A stretch of DNA of 47,747 nt from an uncultured Mucilaginibacter sp. Its GTDB lineage: Bacteria > Bacteroidota > Bacteroidia > Sphingobacteriales > Sphingobacteriaceae. The DNA lies in the NCBI GenBank assembly GCA_903927645.1, contig CAIYNX010000170.1, positions 1 through 47,747 on the forward strand, read 5' to 3'. This document shows, one piece after another, positions 42,534 through 47,747 of this stretch. The stretch's first letter is position 1. Each line of letters opens with the position of its first letter. The notes beneath the pieces were generated by a model. The model searched no databases. It had not been told where the DNA came from and saw nothing but the letters and a program-made list of their open reading frames with translations. The translations under genes were made by a program, and so were the position numbers.

Positions 42534-44234
42534 TTAAAGCTTCTCCAATTCGGTACTTACAAATTCAGCAAGCTCTTTTACATACGCTACGCTAAAATCA
42601 AATTTGATACCCGCAGTGGCGTATATTTCTTTGATGGTTTTGGTATAGCCTAGTTTTAAAGCGTCCAGGTATTGTTGTAACCCTTTCTCTGGGTTTTCTT
42701 TGTAATTTTTCCAAACTGCAATAGCCCCTAATTGTGCCATACCATATTCGATATAATAAAACGGAACCTCAAAAATATGCAATTGCTTTTGCCATAGGTT
42801 TTCTTCGGCTGCTTCCAAGCCGGTCCAATCTACAAATCCGGCACCAAATGGGGTATATATTTGTTTCCAGGCTTCGGTTCTGTCGGCATCGGTATGGTTC
42901 GGGTTGGTGTATATCCAATGTTGAAATTGGTCAACCACTGCTACCCATGGCAAAGTTTTTAAAACATCCACCAGCTGGTCGCGTTTGGCGCGCTTTAAAT
43001 CTTCCTCATTATCAAAATAAACATCCCAATTATCCATCGAAATCAACTCCATCGACATGGAAGCAAGCTCGGCAACTTCCGAAGGGCAGTGTTTAAAATC
43101 GTTCAGCTCTAAATCTGCTGTTAAAAAGGTATGAACCGCATGTCCGCCTTCGTGCACCATGGTGGTGAGATCACGAAAGGTATTGGCCGAATTCATAAAA
43201 ATAAAGGGTGCGCCAGTTTCTGATAACGGATAGTTATAACCACCCGGTGCTTTTCCCTTCCGACTTTCAACATCAAACAAGCCATTTTCTTTCATAATGG
43301 CTAGTCGCTCGCCCAAATAAGGGTTTATTTTATTAAAGCAAGCAATTGATTTATCAACCAATTCAGCCCCGTTGTTAAAAGGCTTTAAGGCTGGCTTGCC
43401 ACTGATATCTACATCGGTATCCCAAGGTTTAAGAGCTTCCAATTGCAGGGCTTCCTGACGTTTTTTAGCTTGCTTCTGCAAAATAGGTACAATCTCTTTT
43501 TCAATCGCCTGGTGGAATGAATAACAGTCTTGCGGAGTATAATCAAACCTGCCCAAAGCTTGGAACATATAGTCTCTAAAATTCTCGAAGCCAGCGTTTA
43601 AGGCTACCTTATGGCGTAAGCCACGCAACAGGTTAAATAGTTCATCTAACTTGGATTTATCTTGTAAGCGACGTTCGGTTATTTTTTGCCAAACTTCCTG
43701 GCGTTTGTTCCTATCTGTTCCTTTTAAAAATACAGCGGCTTGTTCAAGCGTGTATTCTTTCTCATCAATATGAACCGACATGGAGCCTGTTATCCCTTGA
43801 TATTTTTGCTGCTCTACCTGAATTTCGGTAAAAACCGGGATATTTTCTTCCCTAAACAACTCCAAAGATTTTTTAACGCCACGCAGGTATATAAAATACT
43901 TATCATGATCCAAATCATTAAAATACTGACTATCAACTAATTTTTTATTTAAGCCATTGTTATAAGGTGCTGTTTTTGGTTCAATTTCGGTAGCAAAGTA
44001 TTGAAATTGCTGCAATAAAGCTTCGTCGGTAGTATCGCAAGTCATGCGGATATAACGCCATGCAAAATCCTCTTCCAAGGCAGCTTCTAATTCACTTCGG
44101 TCATGCAGCCAATGCTCCAAATCCTCAACGGAGTTGATTGCTCTATCTGTTAGTTCCTGATAAATTGGTTCCAGGTTTTCCCATTTAATTTCGAGGTTGG
44201 CTGGAATATATTTTCTTGGCTTTTTTTGAATCAT
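42534..44234 (-). CDS. M3-family oligoendopeptidase (PepF-like)
   Basis: From the ATG at 44234 (MIQKKPRKYIPANLEIKWENLEP) the protein has 566 residues; an earlier ATG at 44258 adds eight unlikely ones. The M3 zinc site HEGGH (H361, E362, H365) lies in TTMVHEGGHAVHTF, with the third ligand in the following ELASMSMELIS helix. It cleaves short peptides in the cytoplasm. Full length, all motifs intact. It stands alone between a repeat region and the SDR gene. Confidence 0.93.
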   Translation of the reverse strand: MIQKKPRKYIPANLEIKWENLEPIYQELTDRAINSVEDLEHWLHDRSELEAALEEDFAWRYIRMTCDTTDEALLQQFQYFATEIEPKTAPYNNGLNKKLVDSQYFNDLDHDKYFIYLRGVKKSLELFREENIPVFTEIQVEQQKYQGITGSMSVHIDEKEYTLEQAAVFLKGTDRNKRQEVWQKITERRLQDKSKLDELFNLLRGLRHKVALNAGFENFRDYMFQALGRFDYTPQDCYSFHQAIEKEIVPILQKQAKKRQEALQLEALKPWDTDVDISGKPALKPFNNGAELVDKSIACFNKINPYLGERLAIMKENGLFDVESRKGKAPGGYNYPLSETGAPFIFMNSANTFRDLTTMVHEGGHAVHTFLTADLELNDFKHCPSEVAELASMSMELISMDNWDVYFDNEEDLKRAKRDQLVDVLKTLPWVAVVDQFQHWIYTNPNHTDADRTEAWKQIYTPFGAGFVDWTGLEAAEENLWQKQLHIFEVPFYYIEYGMAQLGAIAVWKNYKENPEKGLQQYLDALKLGYTKTIKEIYATAGIKFDFSVAYVKELAEFVSTELEKL

Positions 44235-44343
44235 GGTGGTAATATTTGCAGATTGCAAATGTGCAAATTACTGCGCATGTGCCAAAGAAGAAGAGGAGGA
44301 AAATAAAAAGATATTTAATTCCTTGCTCTTGGTGGTTTTTAAA

Positions 44344-45273
44344 TTACCCCTTTTTATAAATGGTTGTTGCGGCAAACTTTATACCATCCGCATAACTGGT
44401 AGGTTTAAAATTAAAGGTCTGTTCAAACTTGGTGGAATCAAAAATATAATCGTTTACATACTGGTAATACATCTCTACCGAGCTTTTTACCAAGGGGTCG
44501 AATATTCCCACCAAATTCATCATCAATTTGTTAATTGCCATATAGTTTGGTTTCGTACCGTAGGCTTCGGCAGCAAGCGCTATAAACTGTTTCCCGGTTA
44601 ATGCCTTTGCGGTAGGCATGTGCCAAATTTGATTAGTTGTACCCTCATTTTGACCTAGCAAATACATGGCCTTGCCCATATCGGGTATATAGCTAAAGCT
44701 GTGCAATTTATTGGCATTGCCTATCCATTGCGCGCTTTGTTTATGGGCATACCTATCAAGCACCATCATATCAAAAAAACTGTTTTTATTTTCGGTAGCA
44801 TAAAAATCCGCCGCACGGGCTATGCTGGCTTTGATGTTCCCAGCCTTTGCCTCGTCCATTAATTGGGTAGCAATTTGAGCCCTAACCTCGCCTTTTTTGC
44901 TGCATGGGTTATATGGAGTGTTTTCGGTCATGGTGCCATTAACCTCGCCATACATGTAAACGTTATCAAAAAATATCAACCTGGCTTGGGTGGCTTTGGC
45001 CGCTGCAATTATATTTTCCATTACTATGGGCCATTGTGCTTGCCAAATTTTATAATCATACACCAAACCCGCGGTAGCGTAAATCACCTCCGAACCTGTT
45101 ACGGCGGCCAATACTTCTTGTTGGTTCAATAAATCCGCTTGTCGCCAAACTACCTTTTCCGACTGCAACACAATCGGCTTCCTGCTCACCAGCTTAACAT
45201 GTTGGTTATTTTTTACTAATTGGTGGGTTAGCGCATTGGCTACCGCTCCACCGGCTCCTAATATGGTATGCAT
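44344..45273 (-). CDS. Extended SDR/NAD-dependent epimerase-like protein
   Basis: The 309-residue protein has an N-terminal Rossmann motif GAGGAVANAL and the extended SDR layout (LIFFDNVYMYGEVNG, then SYIPDMGKAMYLL). The usual YxxxK catalytic pair is not obvious: the YMYGEV segment occurs but where relatives have YGxSK this protein has SKKGEVRAQ. It could be a reductase-like or a ligand-binding SDR without typical activity. Start at the ATG at 45273, next to a repeat-rich region. Confidence 0.78.
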   Translation of the reverse strand: MHTILGAGGAVANALTHQLVKNNQHVKLVSRKPIVLQSEKVVWRQADLLNQQEVLAAVTGSEVIYATAGLVYDYKIWQAQWPIVMENIIAAAKATQARLIFFDNVYMYGEVNGTMTENTPYNPCSKKGEVRAQIATQLMDEAKAGNIKASIARAADFYATENKNSFFDMMVLDRYAHKQSAQWIGNANKLHSFSYIPDMGKAMYLLGQNEGTTNQIWHMPTAKALTGKQFIALAAEAYGTKPNYMAINKLMMNLVGIFDPLVKSSVEMYYQYVNDYIFDSTKFEQTFNFKPTSYADGIKFAATTIYKKG

Positions 45274-45815
45274 TTCTTATTATCTTTTTTGTTTCAACAA
45301 AATTAGGGAGCCTTTGTTAGAGAAAACGTTAACAAAAGATAAGAATTTTTTGATTTCGGATTACGGATGTTCGATTTCGGAATTGTTTTTAAGTAGCTAG
45401 TATCAAGTATTTAGTATCAATACATTTGACGGAAAATCAAAAATCCTGCAAAATTCTAAAATCCTGTAAATTCTGAGCCGATAGCTATCGGCTCAGACAA
45501 TTTATTTTGATTTCGGATTTCGGATGTTCGATTTCTAATTTGTTTTGATTTTGGATTTCGGCCCGTTAGCTAACAGGTTCGTAATTGGTTTTAAGTAGCT
45601 ACTACTAAGAAATTGAATGAACAACAAAAATCCTATAAATTCTCAAATTCTGTAAATCCTGAGCGGATAGCTATCGGCTCAGACAATTTGATGGTTCGAA
45701 TTCGGATTTATTTTTAGTTCATTTCGTTTGGAATTTGAAATAATTATCAATCCACATTCATTGAATTCTAATTACATTCTAATTCGTATAATTTGCTCAA
45801 AAGTTATAAAGTACC
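45274..45815. repeat. Repeat-rich gene-free region with two palindromic repeat copies
   Basis: Two composite repeat units follow each other. Each has a TTTTAAGTAGCTA-type start (45388, 45589), an AATCCTG/AATTCT-rich run and a palindrome: TCTGAGCCGATAG plus its exact complement at 45472-45497 (26 bp, perfect), and GAGCGGATAG-CTATCGGCTC at 45661-45680 (one mismatch), both followed by AGACAATTT. Between and around them the phrase GATTTCGGAT with GGATGTTCGATTTC recurs at about 45350-45380, 45509-45537 and 45546-45560. No gene is present. Confidence 0.85.
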
Positions 45816-45823
45816 TAATTTTG
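45792..45823 (+). promoter_or_regulatory. Promoter of the small secreted protein gene
   Basis: TTTG (45792-45795), a 20-nt spacer and TAATTTTG (45816-45823) fit the Bacteroidota consensus TTTG-N19-TAnnTTTG with one extra base. The ATG follows 14 nt later and an AGGAAA stretch lies 1-7 nt before it. Confidence 0.6.
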
Positions 45824-45837
45824 AATAAAAAGGAAAT

Positions 45838-46197
45838 ATGAAAAAGAATATTTTTATTTTATTGTTGGTATTGGCTTCTTCATTAAAAACTTTGGCCCAA
45901 AATAAAGTTGATAAATTTTGTACTGTGCGTCTAAGAACGATGGCATTTGATTCAAAAAAAGTTAGAACTGAAATATCAACTGGAGAAGAAAAAAGTTTAT
46001 TCAACTTAAAAGACACCACTTATTATCAAAAATTAAAACTTGTAAATTCATTTATTACAGAATCGGATGTATTGAATTATATGAGTAAACTGGGTTGGTC
46101 TATAACTTTTATAAATTATCATAGCGGATCGGGTTTAAAAGATCTTTACTTCAAAAAAACTTTCGATGAGGCTGAATTAGTTGAAGACAAAAACTAA
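45838..46197 (+). CDS. Small secreted protein of unknown function
   Basis: The 119-residue protein has a signal peptide (about 1-20, FILLLVLASSLKTLAQ). The mature part of about 99 residues has one cysteine (C28) and a basic-acidic mix; I recognise no family. ITESDVLNYMSKLGWSITFINYHSGSG suggests a mixed alpha/beta fold. It has its own promoter and follows a repeat-rich region, and it is convergent with the Crp-type gene. It may be a recently acquired or narrowly distributed gene. Confidence 0.7.
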   Translation: MKKNIFILLLVLASSLKTLAQNKVDKFCTVRLRTMAFDSKKVRTEISTGEEKSLFNLKDTTYYQKLKLVNSFITESDVLNYMSKLGWSITFINYHSGSGLKDLYFKKTFDEAELVEDKN

Positions 46198-46211
46198 GGA
46201 AGCTGCCGACA

Positions 46212-46814
46212 TTAGGCTACCTTCATTACCCTTCTTCTTATCCGCGAAAGCGAAACAGGGGTTACGCCTAAAAAATGGGCGATGTAGTGTTGTGGCATGC
46301 GCCTGATGATATCACCACCGGTGTTTAATAGTTGCAGGTAACGTTCCTCGGGGGTTTGGGTGATGAAGGATTGCATTCGGTCTTCGTAACAAATTAGGTA
46401 ATACTCGGCAACCAGCCTGCCAAAACGATCTATTTTATGGGATAGTTTGGGGTTTGCCAGCATTTTTTGCATATCGGCATAACTGATATTTACCAAAAAG
46501 GTATCTTCCAAAGCCTGTATATAATTAAGGGTAGGTTGACGAGTCAGAAAGCTTTTGTAAGAACTTACAAACTCGTTTTCGAAGCAAAAATAGCCGGTTA
46601 TTTCTTCCCCATCTTTTATATGGTAATACCTAACCGAACCCGAAACAATAAAGGATATTGAATTGCAAACCAAGCCCGGTTCAATAAAATGCTTCTTTTT
46701 TTTAAGGGTTGATAGACTTAAATGATTGGTAAACAACTCCCATTCCTCGGCATCAAATTCAATGTACTTTTTTATTTGCTCCCTGAATATTTGATAGGCC
46801 ATTGCTTTATCCAT
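46212..46814 (-). CDS. Crp/Fnr-family transcription regulator
   Basis: The 200-residue protein has an N-terminal cNMP-binding-like domain (about 20-130, e.g. HFIEPGLVCNSISFIVSGSVRYYHIKDGEEITGYFCFENEFVSSY) and a short C-terminal helix-turn-helix (HYIAHFLGVTPVSLSRIRRRVM). The arginine/serine pair of the cAMP-binding PBC is not evident, so it may not bind cAMP. No operon partner: the UbiA-type gene lies 46 nt upstream on the same strand, so the two may be linked. An alternative start is codon 5. Confidence 0.85.
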   Translation of the reverse strand: MDKAMAYQIFREQIKKYIEFDAEEWELFTNHLSLSTLKKKKHFIEPGLVCNSISFIVSGSVRYYHIKDGEEITGYFCFENEFVSSYKSFLTRQPTLNYIQALEDTFLVNISYADMQKMLANPKLSHKIDRFGRLVAEYYLICYEDRMQSFITQTPEERYLQLLNTGGDIIRRMPQHYIAHFLGVTPVSLSRIRRRVMKVA

Positions 46815-46860
46815 TACCTTAAATTTTTATTTATACAAATTTGGGGATACTTTAGGTAAA

Positions 46861-47742
46861 TTAAAAATGAATATCAAAAGCCGCTGTATGAATAACATTA
46901 AACCTATCGAGCAAAAAGAATACCGCGAATACTACGCTGGCTATACCGTTGGTAGTCATGAATGCGAAGTTAACCCGGCTTAAATCGGTTGGTTTTACCA
47001 ACATATGCTGGTAAATAAGCATGGAGCAGAAAAAGAGAATACCCAATATATATAAAACGCCTACTTGCATGAAAAATATAGGCATAATTACAAAACCAGC
47101 AGATAATATATGAAGGAAAGTAGATAACCTTAAAGCGTTTATTTTACCCAAATAAGCGGGAATGGAATGCAGGTTTTCGGCACGGTCGAAGTCTTCGTCC
47201 TGTAAAGCATAAATAATATCGAAACCGCTCACCCAGTATAATACCGCGAACGAGAAAAATAAGGGTGTTAAGGCAAAATGCCCTGTTACCACCAAATACG
47301 CGCCAATAGGTGCCAAGGCCAAACCTAACCCTAGTACCAAATGGCAAAGTGCGGTAAACCTTTTGGTGGCACTATAACCCAATACAACTAAAAGGGCTAC
47401 AGGCGATAAATAAAAACACAAACTATTGATAAACCAGGTAGTGGCTATGAATAATAAACAGTTAATTATGGTAAAGGTGAGTGCCGAAGCCAGACTAATC
47501 CTGCCTGAAGGCACATCTCTTTGTTTGGTGCGAGGGTTTTTGGCATCAATATCCCTGTCTAAGTACCTGTTAAATGCCATGGCCGAGTTGCGGGCAAATA
47601 CCATACATAGTACCATCATCACTAATTTTTGCCATTCAAACTGGTAACTGGTGGTAGTTACCGCCAAAAAGAAACCGATAAAAGCGAATGGCATAGCAAA
47701 TATGGTATGCGAAAACGTAACTAGGGATAAATATTTTTTCAT
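46861..47742 (-). CDS. UbiA-superfamily polyprenyltransferase (MqnP/UbiA-like)
   Basis: The 293-residue membrane enzyme has eight or nine hydrophobic helices and both aspartate-rich motifs: N58-x3-D62-x-D64-x-D66 (NRYLDRDID) and D175-x5-QDEDFD (residues 181-186). It matches the ubiA-like group found in menaquinone users (the MqnP type) rather than a classical ubiquinone UbiA, as Bacteroidota make menaquinone; this is recalled subfamily knowledge. It attaches a polyprenyl chain to an aromatic acceptor. The ATG at 47742 leaves 5 nt to the window edge. Confidence 0.87.
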   Translation of the reverse strand: MKKYLSLVTFSHTIFAMPFAFIGFFLAVTTTSYQFEWQKLVMMVLCMVFARNSAMAFNRYLDRDIDAKNPRTKQRDVPSGRISLASALTFTIINCLLFIATTWFINSLCFYLSPVALLVVLGYSATKRFTALCHLVLGLGLALAPIGAYLVVTGHFALTPLFFSFAVLYWVSGFDIIYALQDEDFDRAENLHSIPAYLGKINALRLSTFLHILSAGFVIMPIFFMQVGVLYILGILFFCSMLIYQHMLVKPTDLSRVNFAFMTTNGIASVVFAVFFLLDRFNVIHTAAFDIHF

Positions 47743-47747
47743 GTTAT

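Noticed and set aside
42465..42653. Plus-strand frame at the end of the repeat tract
   Set aside because: Its first part is the translated CAC-rich tract and the rest is antisense to the oligopeptidase gene.

Overview
The window is an AT-rich chromosomal segment of a member of the Bacteroidota, most likely a Sphingobacteriales/Sphingobacteriaceae-type bacterium. The evidence is a C-terminal type IX secretion sorting domain (37.2 kb), gliding-type ABC genes (gldA and a fused gldF-gldG), Bacteroidota-typical families (DUF2851, DUF4397 lipoproteins, an ECF sigma factor with a VPExYF anti-sigma-like partner), promoters of the TTTG-N19-TAnnTTTG type and few Shine-Dalgarno sequences. No rRNA, tRNA, CRISPR array, prophage or intact insertion sequence was found.

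Left part (1-9.7 kb): the start of a CocE-type hydrolase gene; a transposase (Y1/RAYT type) broken by one stop and flanked by REP-like hairpins; a secreted NTF2-like protein; a 7TM sensor histidine kinase; the decayed tail of a second kinase directly upstream of it; then a compact minus-strand cluster sdpR-sdpI-secreted hydrolase-class A beta-lactamase, with a perfect operator-like palindrome in front of sdpR. A Tat-type amidase is transcribed divergently.

Middle (9.7-31.4 kb): mainly housekeeping. It holds pruA (proline/glutamate catabolism), an outer-membrane barrel protein, NADP-isocitrate dehydrogenase, a HAD phosphatase, DUF2851 with a PspC protein, engB, an OsmC peroxidase, a TPR histidine kinase, rpsT, a zinc phospholipase C-like protein, DedA, two tandem DUF4397 lipoproteins, dnaN, the gld ABC genes, trxA, a DUF58 protein and a class III aminotransferase.

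Right part (31.4-47.7 kb): a minus-strand run carries elaA, an FAH-family hydrolase, an M23 endopeptidase, bcp, an ECF sigma factor, an anti-sigma-like membrane protein with eight tandem 31-residue VPExYF repeats, and a Spy/CpxP-like periplasmic protein. After it come kup, a CAT-type amino acid permease, a PAP2 phosphatase, an M3 oligopeptidase, an atypical SDR, a small secreted protein, a Crp-type regulator and a UbiA/MqnP-type prenyltransferase. Dispersed palindromic repeats cluster at 42.4 and 45.3-45.7 kb.

The most unusual item is the 93-bp tandem expansion inside the anti-sigma-like gene. Also worth a look are the beta-lactamase placed in an SdpR/SdpI cluster, the kinase remnant, the REP-like hairpins around a dead RAYT-like transposase, and a palindromic repeat that supplies the stop codon of the PAP2 gene.
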